Numbered from the stretch's first letter, positions 31,592 to 39,804 are shown. The stretch is DNA of 64,000 bases from Paramagnetospirillum magneticum AMB-1 (GCF_000009985.1 NC_007626.1:3899943-3963942), one strand, 5' to 3'. A program made the numbers and translations. Notes: generated from the letters alone by a model not told the origin.

Positions 31592-32413
31592 ATGAGCGGC
31601 AACCCCACCCTTCCCATCGGTATTTTCGATTCCGGCGTCGGCGGGCTGACCGTGCTGAAGGCGGTGCGCGAGCGCCTGCCCGGCGAGTCGCTGATCTATC
31701 TGGGCGACACCGCCCGCCTGCCCTATGGCACCAAGAGCGCCCAGACCGTGGCCGCCTACGCCCTGGAAGCCACCCGGCGGCTGGTGTCCTACGGCATCAA
31801 GGCCCTGCTGGTAGCCGACAACACCTCGTCGGCCCATGCCCTGGAGGGCTTGCGCGCCGCCTTTCCCGGCCTGCCGGTGATCGGCGTAGTCGAGCCCGGA
31901 GCTACCGCCGCCGCCGCGGCCTCGGCCCGCGGCCGCATCGCGGTCATCGCCACGGAAAGCGCCGTCCAGGCCGGCACCTATCCCCGCGCCATTCTGCATT
32001 CCCGGCCCAATGCCCAGGTGACGCAATTGCCCTGCCCGCTGTTCGTCTCCATGGTCGAGGAAGGCCTGGTGGACGGCCCCATCGCCGAACAGATTGCCCG
32101 TCACTACCTGGACCCGCTGTTTTCCGGCCCCGACGCCGCCGATTGCCTGCTTTTGGGCTGCACCCACTTTCCCGCCCTGGCGCCGCTGTTCCGCCGGCTG
32201 CTGGGCCGGGACGTGGCCGTGGTGGATTCCGCCTCGACCACCGCCATGGTGCTGGAGGATCTGCTGAGCCTGAGGGGCCTGCGCGCCCCAGGCGGCACGG
32301 CGCGGGTGCGCTATCTCGCCACCGATGCGCCCGAGCGCTTCGCCCGGGTGTCGCGGGTCTTCGTTCCCTGGATCATCGGGGAAGCCGAGGTCGAGTCCAT
32401 CGATCTGGGGTAA
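31592..32413 (+). CDS. murI: glutamate racemase-like protein (first catalytic Cys replaced by Asp)
   Basis: A 273-residue Asp/Glu racemase-superfamily protein with overall MurI pattern: 'IGIFDSGVGGLTVLKAV' (Asp13), 'YLGDTARLPYGTKS', and the second catalytic cysteine in 'LLGCTHFPAL' (Cys190). MurI makes D-glutamate for peptidoglycan using two cysteines as acid/base pair. Here the first, normally in an 'ACNTASA'-type motif, is Asp76 ('VADNTSSAHAL'; codon GAC at 31817-31819). Normal two-base racemisation may be lost or the substrate changed. The rest of the fold appears intact and full length. Whether another murI exists in the genome cannot be seen here. Confidence 0.82.
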   Translation: MSGNPTLPIGIFDSGVGGLTVLKAVRERLPGESLIYLGDTARLPYGTKSAQTVAAYALEATRRLVSYGIKALLVADNTSSAHALEGLRAAFPGLPVIGVVEPGATAAAAASARGRIAVIATESAVQAGTYPRAILHSRPNAQVTQLPCPLFVSMVEEGLVDGPIAEQIARHYLDPLFSGPDAADCLLLGCTHFPALAPLFRRLLGRDVAVVDSASTTAMVLEDLLSLRGLRAPGGTARVRYLATDAPERFARVSRVFVPWIIGEAEVESIDLG

Positions 32414-32419
32414 ACGATT

Positions 32420-32525
32420 GTCATCCAGAGAGAGCGGAAGCGACCGAGGGATCTCATCCTGATCCGGTGGGTTCGATTCGGCACCGTCGGTCCAGGCGGA
32501 GATCCCTCACTGCGTTCGGGATGAC
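32420..32525. repeat. interspersed nested-palindrome element, copy B
   Basis: A 106-bp element from GTCATCC to TTCGGGATGAC, with inner arms GAGGGATCTC and GAGATCCCTC. It lies between convergent murI and the DUF683 gene. The left outer arm has diverged (GTCATCCAGAG). Confidence 0.85.
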
Positions 32526-32538
32526 AAGAAAACCGCGC

Positions 32539-32736
32539 TCAGCCCCCCGCCGCCTTCAGCGCGGCGCGGGCCTGGGTCAGGCGGGCATAGAGATCGTGGC
32601 AGGACGCCGCCACGTCCGGGATCTTCTCCCAGCCGATGGGCAGTTCCTCGGACAGGTCGTGCAGGTCCATCTTGGCCTGGGTCGCCTGGGCGTTCAGCTT
32701 CTTGACCTCGGCCTTGAGGGCGTCGACGTCGCTCAT
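32539..32736 (-). CDS. CCE_0567/DUF683-family small protein
   Basis: A 65-residue, fully helical protein: two helices with 'LKAEVKKLNAQATQAKMDLHDLSEELP' and 'WEKIPDVAASCHDLYARLTQARAAL'. This matches the Rop-like DUF683/CCE_0567 family, whose members are best known from nitrogen-fixation (nif) clusters next to nifX and bind metal. No nif gene is seen here. The size is typical. It may be a stray or paralogous copy with another task. Confidence 0.75.
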   Translation of the reverse strand: MSDVDALKAEVKKLNAQATQAKMDLHDLSEELPIGWEKIPDVAASCHDLYARLTQARAALKAAGG

Positions 32737-32803
32737 GGGGGGAATACTCCGGTCTTGAGGGGCGTGGCGGCAGGCCGAGTGTAGCCTTGCCCCACCCGCC
32801 CCA

Positions 32804-33013
32804 TCAACCGGCGAGACGGTAGGTCTGGCCTGCGTCCACGCCCAGCGCCGGCAGCGAGCCCGCCACCGGGGTGCCCTCGACGGCCTCGACCCGGGTGCGG
32901 AAGCACGACAGGCACCACAGGACCGGGGCGAGCACCCTCTCCCTGACCACGGAATGCCGGGTGCGGCGACCGCAATGGGGGCAGTGGCAATATTCGTCCA
33001 AAGTCGGGATCAT
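32804..33013 (-). CDS. small zinc-ribbon protein
   Basis: A 69-residue protein with two Cys pairs, 'CPHCGRRT' near residue 11 and 'CLSCFRT' near residue 34, forming a likely zinc ribbon, followed by a short tail. I do not recognise a family. The proteins of the two small genes here (32539-32736 and this one) are both small and on the same strand, separated by 67 bases, so they may be co-transcribed. Confidence 0.6.
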   Translation of the reverse strand: MIPTLDEYCHCPHCGRRTRHSVVRERVLAPVLWCLSCFRTRVEAVEGTPVAGSLPALGVDAGQTYRLAG

Positions 33014-33162
33014 GATGCTACGGTCGTCCTGGTTTCGCTACGTCTTACCTAGTGCCACCGAACCTCGCCAACAAGCGAAGGTTCCGTGACATCCGGGACT
33101 ACACCAGCCGATTGTGGCAACCGTATGACATCATTTTGCCCAGCCCCTCAGTCGCCGGGCCA

Positions 33163-33924
33163 TTATTGCGGCGGCATCCGCACCGCGCCGTCCAGGCGGA
33201 TGGCGCTGCCGTTGAGCATGGGATTGTCGCAGATGGCCAGGACCATCTTGGCGAATTCCTCGGGCCGCCCCAGGCGATGGGGGAACAGGGTCGAGGCCAC
33301 CAGATTGTCCATGACCTCGTCGGGCATGCCGGCCAGCATGGGAGTCTCCATATAGCCCGGCGCCACCGCCATGACTCGGATGCCCAGCGGGGCGAATTCG
33401 CGGGCGGCGGGCAGCGACAGGGCGGCGACCCCGCCCTTGGACGAGGCGTAGGCGCACTGCCCCACCTGCCCGTCCCAGGCGGCGATGGAGGCGGTGTTGA
33501 CGATCACGCCGCGCTCGCCATCCGCCAGGGGCTCCAGCCCCGCCATGTCGGCGGCGGCCAGGCGCATGACGTTGAAGGTGCCGACCAGATTGACCTGAAT
33601 GACTCGGGCGAAGGTCTCCAGCGGCATGGGGCCCTTGCGCCCCACCACCTTGCCCGGCGTCACCACGCCGGCGCAGCTCACCGCGATGCGGGCCGGGCCG
33701 TGGGCGTCGCGGGCCTGGGCCAGGGCGGCCAGGGTCGAAGCCTCGTCGGTGACGTCGCAGGCGGCGAAGACTCCGCCGATTTCCTTGGCCGTCGCCTCGG
33801 CGGCGGCGGCATTGATGTCGAACACCGCGACCTTGGCCCCCGCCTTGGCCAGGGCGCGCGCCGTGGCCTGCCCCAGTCCCGAGCCGCCGCCGGTGACGAT
33901 GGCGGCCAATCCGTTGACGTTCAT
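33163..33924 (-). CDS. short-chain dehydrogenase, type II 3-hydroxyacyl-CoA dehydrogenase-like
   Basis: A 253-residue SDR enzyme with NAD-binding 'TGGGSGLGQATARALAKAGAKVAVFD', the 'NTASIAAWDG' strand and catalytic 'YASSKGG' (Tyr/Lys pair). 'VAPGYMETPML' and the overall pattern resemble the HSD17B10/2-methyl-3-hydroxybutyryl-CoA dehydrogenase group, which oxidises 3-hydroxyacyl-CoA in isoleucine and fatty acid breakdown. It is downstream of a 3-hydroxyisobutyryl-CoA hydrolase gene on the same strand, in keeping with branched-chain amino acid degradation. The exact substrate is inferred. Confidence 0.85.
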   Translation of the reverse strand: MNVNGLAAIVTGGGSGLGQATARALAKAGAKVAVFDINAAAAEATAKEIGGVFAACDVTDEASTLAALAQARDAHGPARIAVSCAGVVTPGKVVGRKGPMPLETFARVIQVNLVGTFNVMRLAAADMAGLEPLADGERGVIVNTASIAAWDGQVGQCAYASSKGGVAALSLPAAREFAPLGIRVMAVAPGYMETPMLAGMPDEVMDNLVASTLFPHRLGRPEEFAKMVLAICDNPMLNGSAIRLDGAVRMPPQ

Positions 33925-33956
33925 TGTCGAACTCCCCTCGCGATTATCGTTGTTTC

Positions 33957-34036
33957 GGGGCTTCCGCCCCGCCCCCGATTGGAGGAGACCTCCAAACCAC
34001 CCTTTGATTCAAAAAGGGGGTTTGGGGCATCGCCCC
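33957..34036. repeat. three consecutive hairpins between the SDR and hydrolase genes
   Basis: GGGGC-TTCC-GCCCC (33957-33970), a long imperfect hairpin with CCAAAC (33992-33997) and GTTTGG (34020-34025) as base and CCCTTT/AAAGGG inside, and GGGGC-ATC-GCCCC (34024-34036). The last two overlap by two bases and may be alternative structures. This could be an mRNA-stabilising or attenuating region, or another repeat family. Only one copy is seen in the window. Confidence 0.55.
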
Positions 34037-34060
34037 AAGCCGGTTCGGGCGGCAGCCGGA

Positions 34061-35095
34061 TTAAAAGGTCAAATCCCCACAGCCCGGCACCGCGTCGAAA
34101 TGGGCCAGCACCTGGCCTTCCGTCCCCGCCGGGTTCCAGGCGGGCTTGTTGTCACGGTCGATGAGCAGGGCGCGCACGCCTTCGACGAAGTCATGGGCGG
34201 GCGCCAGCGCCATGGCCAGGCGGAACTCCATCTTCATGCAATCGTCGAAGGACAGGGTGGCGCCGCGGCGGATCATCTCGAAGCTGACCGCCACCAGATG
34301 GGGCGACTTGGCGCGGATGGTGGCCAGGGTCTCGGCGGCGAAGGGATCGCTTTCGCCTTCGAGCGCCGCAAAGACCTCGGCCAGACTGGCCTTGCCGAAA
34401 CAGCGGTCGATCAACTCTCGCCGGGCGTCGATGGCCGCCGGGCCGGGGTCGGAAGCAAAGCCGTCCAGGCTGGCCTTGACCTCGGCGGCGTCGCGGGCCT
34501 CGGACAGCGCCTCGATCAGGGCGGGAAGCTGGGCGCTTTCCACGAAATGGGTGGCGACGCCAACATGCAGGGTATCGGCCGCCTTCAGCCGCGCTCCCGT
34601 CAGGCCGAGATACATGCCGATGGAGCCCGGCAGCCGGGGCAGGAAGTACGATCCGCCCACATCGGGGAAGAAGCCGATGCCGGTCTCGGGCATGGCGAAC
34701 AGGGTGCGCTCGGTGGCGACCCGGTACAGGCCGTGCACCGACACCCCCACGCCGCCGCCCATGACGATGCCGTCGATAAGCGCCACATAGGGCTTGGGGC
34801 TGGTGTGAATGCGGCGGTTGAGGCGGTATTCGTCGCGGTAGAAGGCGGCGGCGAATTCCAGGTCTCCGGCCTTGCAGGCCTCGTAAAGCTGCTTGATGTC
34901 GCCGCCGGCGCAGAACGCCTTCTCGCCCGCGCCCTCGATGGTGATGCAGGCCACGTCGGCATCAGCCGCCCACTGGTCGAGGCGGGGATGCATGGCGTGC
35001 ACCTGATCCAGCGTCAGGGCATTCAGCGCCTTGGGCCGGTCCAGGGTGATGCGGCCCAGATGGCCGGTGCGGTCGAAATGGATTTCAGCAGACAT
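34061..35095 (-). CDS. 3-hydroxyisobutyryl-CoA hydrolase (enoyl-CoA hydratase superfamily)
   Basis: A 344-residue crotonase-fold enzyme. 'FCAGGDIKQLYEAC' and 'GIVMGGGVGVSVHG' form the oxyanion hole, and 'MPETGIGFFPDVGGSYFL' carries the Glu/Asp pair that marks 3-hydroxyisobutyryl-CoA hydrolases rather than hydratases. Length also fits this group (about 345-385 residues against 260 for hydratases). The reaction releases 3-hydroxyisobutyrate in valine degradation, which MmsB (encoded at 38914-39804) then oxidises. The ATG at 35095 has GGAGAG upstream. Confidence 0.9.
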   Translation of the reverse strand: MSAEIHFDRTGHLGRITLDRPKALNALTLDQVHAMHPRLDQWAADADVACITIEGAGEKAFCAGGDIKQLYEACKAGDLEFAAAFYRDEYRLNRRIHTSPKPYVALIDGIVMGGGVGVSVHGLYRVATERTLFAMPETGIGFFPDVGGSYFLPRLPGSIGMYLGLTGARLKAADTLHVGVATHFVESAQLPALIEALSEARDAAEVKASLDGFASDPGPAAIDARRELIDRCFGKASLAEVFAALEGESDPFAAETLATIRAKSPHLVAVSFEMIRRGATLSFDDCMKMEFRLAMALAPAHDFVEGVRALLIDRDNKPAWNPAGTEGQVLAHFDAVPGCGDLTF

Positions 35096-35121
35096 CAAAT
35101 ACTCTCCGGCAAATACCCATT

Positions 35122-35228
35122 GTCATCCCGAGGAAGCAACGCGACCGAGGGATCTCAGTCTGTGACGGCTTGTCCGAATTGGCACCGACGCGCCGGACGG
35201 GAGATCCCTCGCATGCGCTCGGGATGAC
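35122..35228. repeat. interspersed nested-palindrome element, copy C
   Basis: A 107-bp element from GTCATCCCGAG to CTCGGGATGAC with inner arms GAGGGATCTC and GAGATCCCTC. Both dyads are perfect. It lies between matB and the hydrolase gene, which run in the same direction on the minus strand. Confidence 0.9.
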
Positions 35229-35236
35229 ACGGCACC

Positions 35237-36763
35237 TCACAGATTGGCCTTCCACATCGCGGCATAGCTATCGCGCAGCACGTTCTTTTGCACCTTGCCC
35301 ATAGCGTTGCGCGGCAGTTCGGTCACCACCACCGCCAGCTTGGGCACCTTGTAATTGGCAAGGCGGCCCTTCAGGGAGTCGATAACGCCCTCGGCGGTCA
35401 GGGATGCCCCCTTCTCGGCCACCACGATGGCCAGCCCGGCCTCGCCGAAATCGGGGTGGGGCATGCCGACCACGGCGGATTCCACCACGCCGGCCAGGCG
35501 GTCGATGAAGTCCTCCACCTCCTTGGGGTAGACGTTGTAGCCGCCGGAAATGATCAGGTCCTTGGCCCGGCCGACGATGGAGACATAGCCCCGCGCGTCC
35601 ACCACGCCCACGTCGCCCGACTTGAAGAAGCCGTCCTCGGTGAAGTCGGACTTGGTCTTCTCGGGCATGTTCCAGTAGCCCTTGAAGATGTTGGGTCCCT
35701 TGACCTCGATGATGCCCACCTCGCCCTGGGGCAGCACCTGACCTTCCTCGCCGGTGATGCGAAGCTGAACGTCGGGCAGGGGAAAGCCCACCGTCCCCGC
35801 CCGGCGGTCGCCAACCAGCGGGTTGGAGGTGAACATGCCGCCCTCGGTCATGCCGTAGCGCTCCAGGATGGTGAAGCCGGTCTTGTCCTTGAAGGCGTTG
35901 AAGGTCTCTTCCAGCAGCGGCGCCGAGCCCGAGATGAACAGCCGCATGTGGGAACACGCCTCGGGCGTGAGATTGGGGCTGGTCAGGAAGCGGGTGTAGA
36001 AGGTGGGCACCCCCATGAACACCGTGGCGCGTTTCAGCAAGCCGATGGCCTGCTCGGCGTCGAATTTGGGGCAGAAGATCATGGGGCTGCCGTTCAGCAG
36101 CACGCAATTGATGGCCACGAACAGCCCGTGGGTGTGGAAGATGGGCAGGCAGTGCAGCAGCACGTCGTCGGGCCGGAACCCCCACAGGTCGTGCAGGGTC
36201 TGAGCGTTGGAGCCGAGATTGGTGTGGCTCATCATGGCGCCCTTGGGCCGCCCGGTGGTGCCGGAGGAATACAGGATGGCCGCCATGTCGTCGCCGCCGC
36301 GCGGCACGGTGGCGAAGGTCTCGGACAGGCCCTTGGCCCGCTCGGGCAGGGTGCCGTCGCCGTGGCTCCCCAGGGTCATGACGCAGGTCCCGATGCCGGC
36401 GGCGACGGCCAGCCCCTCCAGCTCGGCCAGGCGGCTGGGCTGGCACACCACGGCGGAAGGCGCCGCGTCGAACAGGAAGTATTCCAGTTCGCCCGCCTGA
36501 TAGGCGGTGTTGAGCGGCAGCAGCACCGCGCCGGAGCGCAGGCAGGCGAGATAGAGCACCACCGCCTCGGCCGACTTGTCCACCTGCACCGCCACCCGGT
36601 CGCCGGGCTTGACCCCGGCCGCCACCAGGGCATGGGCGTAGCGGGCGCTCATGGCCTCCATATCGCCGTAGCTGACGGTGATCCCGCCGGGCACCTCGAT
36701 GAAAGGGCGGGACCGGTCGGCGGGAAAGCGCGAGCGGAACAGCTCGAACAGGTTGTCGGTCAT
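35237..36763 (-). CDS. matB: malonyl-CoA synthetase (MatB-type AMP-dependent ligase)
   Basis: A 508-residue acyl-adenylate-forming ligase. It has the P-loop 'ILYSSGTTGRPKGAMMSH', 'ERYGMTEGGMFTSNPL', the hinge region 'KSGDVGVVDARGYVSIVGRAKDLIISGGYNVYP' and the catalytic Lys near the C-terminus ('RNAMGKVQKNVLRD'). The N-terminal half ('DRVAVQVDKSAEAVVLYLACLRSGAVLLPLNTAY') is very close to the malonate-specific MatB group. It would activate malonate or methylmalonate to the CoA ester. It follows a GntR regulator gene, as in rhizobial mat loci. The start at 36763 is preceded by AAAGGGG. Confidence 0.85.
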   Translation of the reverse strand: MTDNLFELFRSRFPADRSRPFIEVPGGITVSYGDMEAMSARYAHALVAAGVKPGDRVAVQVDKSAEAVVLYLACLRSGAVLLPLNTAYQAGELEYFLFDAAPSAVVCQPSRLAELEGLAVAAGIGTCVMTLGSHGDGTLPERAKGLSETFATVPRGGDDMAAILYSSGTTGRPKGAMMSHTNLGSNAQTLHDLWGFRPDDVLLHCLPIFHTHGLFVAINCVLLNGSPMIFCPKFDAEQAIGLLKRATVFMGVPTFYTRFLTSPNLTPEACSHMRLFISGSAPLLEETFNAFKDKTGFTILERYGMTEGGMFTSNPLVGDRRAGTVGFPLPDVQLRITGEEGQVLPQGEVGIIEVKGPNIFKGYWNMPEKTKSDFTEDGFFKSGDVGVVDARGYVSIVGRAKDLIISGGYNVYPKEVEDFIDRLAGVVESAVVGMPHPDFGEAGLAIVVAEKGASLTAEGVIDSLKGRLANYKVPKLAVVVTELPRNAMGKVQKNVLRDSYAAMWKANL

Positions 36764-36833
36764 CTGGGCGCGCCCCTTTGTCATCAAAGCCTGATTACGG
36801 CGATACCATATGGGCATGCCCCGCGCCACCATT

Positions 36834-36865
36834 TTGTATCCAAGAAATGCCTTTCTCGGATACAA
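36834..36865. promoter_or_regulatory. 32-bp near-perfect palindrome between matR and matB
   Basis: TTGTATCC (36834-36841) faces GGATACAA (36858-36865). The inner bases AGAAA/TTTCT continue the dyad, giving 14-bp arms with one mismatch around TGCC. It begins 2 bases after the matR stop and ends 71 bases before matB. TTGTATCC resembles the TTGTATAC half-site seen upstream of matR, so it may be a MatR site controlling matB. A hairpin role in the transcript is also possible. Confidence 0.55.
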
Positions 36866-36867
36866 CA

Positions 36868-37527
36868 CTAGCTCATGATGGACACGAATTCCGAAAAGAT
36901 GTCGGCCTGGATGGTGACATGCTTGCGCATCACCGCCTGGGCGCGGTCGGGATCGGCCGATTCGATGGCCGCCACCACCTCGGCATGCTCGGCCAGCGAG
37001 CCGTCGATGCGGCCGGGATGGTTGAGCTGATAACGGCGATAGGGGGCGAGGCGGGCATAGAGGGACCGCGCCATCTCCTTCAACACCTCGTTATGGCTGC
37101 CGTCGTAAACCGCGTCGTGGAAAGCGCGGTTCAGGGCGTAATAGCCGTCCAGGTCGCGGGCCTCGCACAGGGTTCCGGCCTCGGCCACCATGGCGGAAAG
37201 CCTGGACTTTTCCTCCGGCGACATGCGGCGCGCGGCATAGCGGGCGCACAGCCCCTCGATGTCGCTCATCACCTCGAACATCTGCACCATGCGGTGCAGA
37301 TCCAGGGGCGCCACCACGGCGCCTTGACGCGGCTTCTTCACCACCAGGCCGGAATAGACCAGTTGCAGGATGGCTTCGCGCACCGGAGTGCGCGACAGGC
37401 CGAAGCGGGTGGCCAGGCTCTCCTCGTCCAGGCGGGTGCCGGGGCGCAAAAGACCCTGGAAGATCTCCCGTTCGATCACCTGACGGATCTCGTCGGCCCG
37501 GGTCGCCGGCTTTTTTTGCTCGTTCAT
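36868..37527 (-). CDS. matR: GntR/FCD-family transcriptional regulator, MatR-like
   Basis: A 219-residue regulator. The N-terminal winged helix ('ADEIRQVIEREIFQGLLRPGTRLDEESLATRFGLSRTPVREAILQL') is followed by an FCD ligand domain (about residues 85-210), with the Asp/His metal-binding pattern 'LNRAFHDAVYDGSHNEVL' and 'EHAEVVAAIESAD'. Its position directly before matB and the TTGTATAC-type sites around it suggest it is the malonate regulator MatR. It is divergent from an acyl-CoA dehydrogenase gene, which it may also control. The start at 37527 gives MNEQKKPATRADE. Confidence 0.82.
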   Translation of the reverse strand: MNEQKKPATRADEIRQVIEREIFQGLLRPGTRLDEESLATRFGLSRTPVREAILQLVYSGLVVKKPRQGAVVAPLDLHRMVQMFEVMSDIEGLCARYAARRMSPEEKSRLSAMVAEAGTLCEARDLDGYYALNRAFHDAVYDGSHNEVLKEMARSLYARLAPYRRYQLNHPGRIDGSLAEHAEVVAAIESADPDRAQAVMRKHVTIQADIFSEFVSIMS

Positions 37528-37616
37528 CGGGCCTCCAAACCCCTGATGTGGCGGTGCCGAGTATACATCTCCCGCCGACACTGTCTAAGGGCAATCCGCT
37601 CTTCGGACACAAAATC

Positions 37617-37636
37617 TGTGTATCACGTATACAAGA
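37617..37636 (-). promoter_or_regulatory. candidate MatR operator
   Basis: On the minus strand TCTTGTATACGTGATACACA. The core TCTTGTATACGTGA differs by two bases from the rhizobial MatR palindrome as I remember it (TCTTGTATACACGA). It lies between divergent matR and the acyl-CoA dehydrogenase gene. A further GTATAC is present at 37561-37566. Confidence 0.5.
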
Positions 37637-37747
37637 GATGGACCCGGCGCATCCCTTGTGATAATTCCATACCCATCGGGGCCATTGATGGGTACCCTCG
37701 TCTGCAACAACCGGGGCGTTAGACTCCGGATCAGGGATACGAAGCGC

Positions 37748-38884
37748 ATGGATTTCGGACTGACCCCGGACCAGGAGGCTTTTCGTCAGGCCGCCCACGA
37801 TTTCGCCGTGGGCGAGATGGCGCCCCATGCCGCCCATTGGGACGAAGAGGGCATCTTCCCCGAGGACACCCTTCGCAAGGCCGCCGAGCTGGGCTTCGCC
37901 GGCATCTATGTGGGCGAGGATGTGGGCGGCTCGGCGCTGTCGCGTCTCGACGCCGCCCTGATCTTCGAGGAACTGGCCGCCGCCTGCCCGTCCACCGCCG
38001 CCTATATCTCCATCCACAACATGGCGGCGTGGATGATCGACAGCTTTGGCGATCAGGAGCAGCGCCGCCGCTTCCTGCCCGACCTGTGTTCCATGCGCAA
38101 ATTCGCCTCCTACTGCCTGACCGAGCCCAATGCCGGGTCCGACGCCGCGTCCTTGCGCACCAAGGCGGAGCGCGACGGCGATCATTATGTGCTGAACGGC
38201 ACCAAGGCCTTCATCTCGGGCGGCGGGCGCTCGGACGTCTATGTGGTGATGGTGCGCACCGGCGCCCCCGGCCCCAAGGGCATCTCCTGCCTGGTGGTGG
38301 AGGCCGGCACCCCCGGCCTGTCCTTCGGCAAGCAGGAAAAGAAGCTGGGCTGGAAGACCCAGCCCACCGCCAGCGTGATCTTCGAGGATTGCCGCGTGCC
38401 CGTGGCCAACCGCATCGGCGCCGAGGGCGACGGCTTCAAGATCGCCATGAAGGGCCTGGACGGCGGCCGCATCAATATCGGCGCCTGCTCGCTGGGCGGC
38501 GCCCGGGCCTGCCTGGAGCACGCCATCGAGTACACCGGCCAGCGACAACAATTCGGCCAGGCCATCAGCGCCTTCCAGGCCACCCAGTTCAAGCTGGCCG
38601 ACATGGCCACCGAACTGGAGGCGGCGCGGCTGATGATCCATCGCGCCGCCCATTCGCTGGATTCCAAGTCGCCCCAGGCCACGGTGCACTGCGCCATGGC
38701 CAAGCGCATGGCCACCGATGTGGGCTTCGCCGTCACCGACGCGGCGCTGCAACTGCACGGCGGCTACGGCTACATCAAGGAATACCCCATCGAGCGCTAT
38801 TTCCGGGATCTGCGGGTTCACCAGATCCTGGAAGGCAGCAACGAGATCATGCGGGTGATCATCGGCCGGGCGCTGACCACCTAA
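37748..38884 (+). CDS. acyl-CoA dehydrogenase, isobutyryl-CoA dehydrogenase type
   Basis: A 378-residue flavoprotein with three ACAD domains. FAD-binding is seen in 'CLTEPNAGSDAASLRTKAERDG', the hydride-transfer region in 'FEDCRVPVANRIGAEGDGFKIAMKGLDGGR', and 'DAALQLHGGYGYIKEYPIERYFRDLRVHQILEGSNEI' contains the catalytic Glu of the isobutyryl/short-branched group. It oxidises isobutyryl-CoA (valine) or a similar substrate. It is followed 29 bases later by mmsB and is divergent from matR. The ATG at 37748 was chosen over the longer frame because homologues begin MDF-LT--Q. Confidence 0.88.
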   Translation: MDFGLTPDQEAFRQAAHDFAVGEMAPHAAHWDEEGIFPEDTLRKAAELGFAGIYVGEDVGGSALSRLDAALIFEELAAACPSTAAYISIHNMAAWMIDSFGDQEQRRRFLPDLCSMRKFASYCLTEPNAGSDAASLRTKAERDGDHYVLNGTKAFISGGGRSDVYVVMVRTGAPGPKGISCLVVEAGTPGLSFGKQEKKLGWKTQPTASVIFEDCRVPVANRIGAEGDGFKIAMKGLDGGRINIGACSLGGARACLEHAIEYTGQRQQFGQAISAFQATQFKLADMATELEAARLMIHRAAHSLDSKSPQATVHCAMAKRMATDVGFAVTDAALQLHGGYGYIKEYPIERYFRDLRVHQILEGSNEIMRVIIGRALTT

Positions 38885-38913
38885 CACACTCTATTCAGAC
38901 AGGGAGGCTTCAC

Positions 38914-39804
38914 ATGGCGAGCATCGGGTTCATCGGTCTGGGCAACATGGGCGCGCCGATGATGCGCAACCTGATCAAGGCCGGGCACAAGGTGGCTGCC
39001 TTCGATCTGTCCGAAGCCGCCCTGGCCGCCGCCGCCGAGGCCGGCGCCACCGCCTGCACCAAGGCCACCGATGCCGCCCGGGGCGCCGAGGTGGTGGTCT
39101 CCATGCTGCCGGCAGGAGCCCATGTGAAGTCGGTGATGCTGGGCGAAGGCGGCCTGTTCGCCGCAGCAAGCAAGGGCACCCTCTTCATTGATTCCTCGAC
39201 CATCGACGTGGCCACCGCTCGACTGTTGTCCGACGAGGCTTCCCGGGCCGGTCACGCCCTGATCGACGCCCCGGTATCCGGCGGCGTGGGCGGGGCCGAG
39301 GCCGGAACCCTGACCTTCATGGTGGGCGGCGCCGACGATTCCTTCGCCCGCGCCGAGCCCATCCTGGCGGTGATGGGCAAGACCATCGTCCATGCCGGCG
39401 GCCCCGGCAACGGCCAGGCGGCCAAGATCTGCAACAACATGCTGCTGGGCATCTCGATGATCGGCACCTGCGAGGCCTTCGCCCTGGCCGAGAAGCTGGG
39501 CCTGGACGCCCAGAAGCTGTTCGACATCTCGTCCAAGTCGTCGGGTCAGAACTGGTCCATGACCAGCTATTGCCCGGTGCCCGGCCCGGTGCCCGCCTCG
39601 CCAGCCAACCGCGATTACAAGGCGGGGTTCGCCGCCGCCATGATGCTGAAGGACCTGAAGCTGGCCGTGGAGGCCGCGCAGACCGCCGGCGCCTCCATTC
39701 CGCTGGGCGCCGAAGCCGCCCAGCTCTACGCCATGATGGCGGGAATGGGCCAGGGCGGCCTGGATTTCTCGGGAATCATCCACATGCTGCGCGGCAAGGC
39801 CTGA
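38914..39804 (+). CDS. mmsB: 3-hydroxyisobutyrate dehydrogenase
   Basis: A 296-residue beta-hydroxyacid dehydrogenase. NAD-binding 'IGFIGLGNMGAPMMRNLIKAGHKVAAFD', substrate motif 'DAPVSGGVGGAEAGTLTFMVGG', catalytic Lys in 'GNGQAAKICNNMLLGISMIG' and 'KDLKLAVEAAQ' are all present. It converts 3-hydroxyisobutyrate to methylmalonate semialdehyde in valine degradation, downstream of the acyl-CoA dehydrogenase gene and acting after the hydrolase encoded across the divergent promoter. AGGGAGG precedes the ATG. Confidence 0.94.
   Translation: MASIGFIGLGNMGAPMMRNLIKAGHKVAAFDLSEAALAAAAEAGATACTKATDAARGAEVVVSMLPAGAHVKSVMLGEGGLFAAASKGTLFIDSSTIDVATARLLSDEASRAGHALIDAPVSGGVGGAEAGTLTFMVGGADDSFARAEPILAVMGKTIVHAGGPGNGQAAKICNNMLLGISMIGTCEAFALAEKLGLDAQKLFDISSKSSGQNWSMTSYCPVPGPVPASPANRDYKAGFAAAMMLKDLKLAVEAAQTAGASIPLGAEAAQLYAMMAGMGQGGLDFSGIIHMLRGKA

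Noticed and set aside
37091..38887. A 598-codon minus-strand frame covering parts of the GntR and acyl-CoA dehydrogenase genes
   Set aside because: It spans two good genes in wrong frames and has no recognisable domain.
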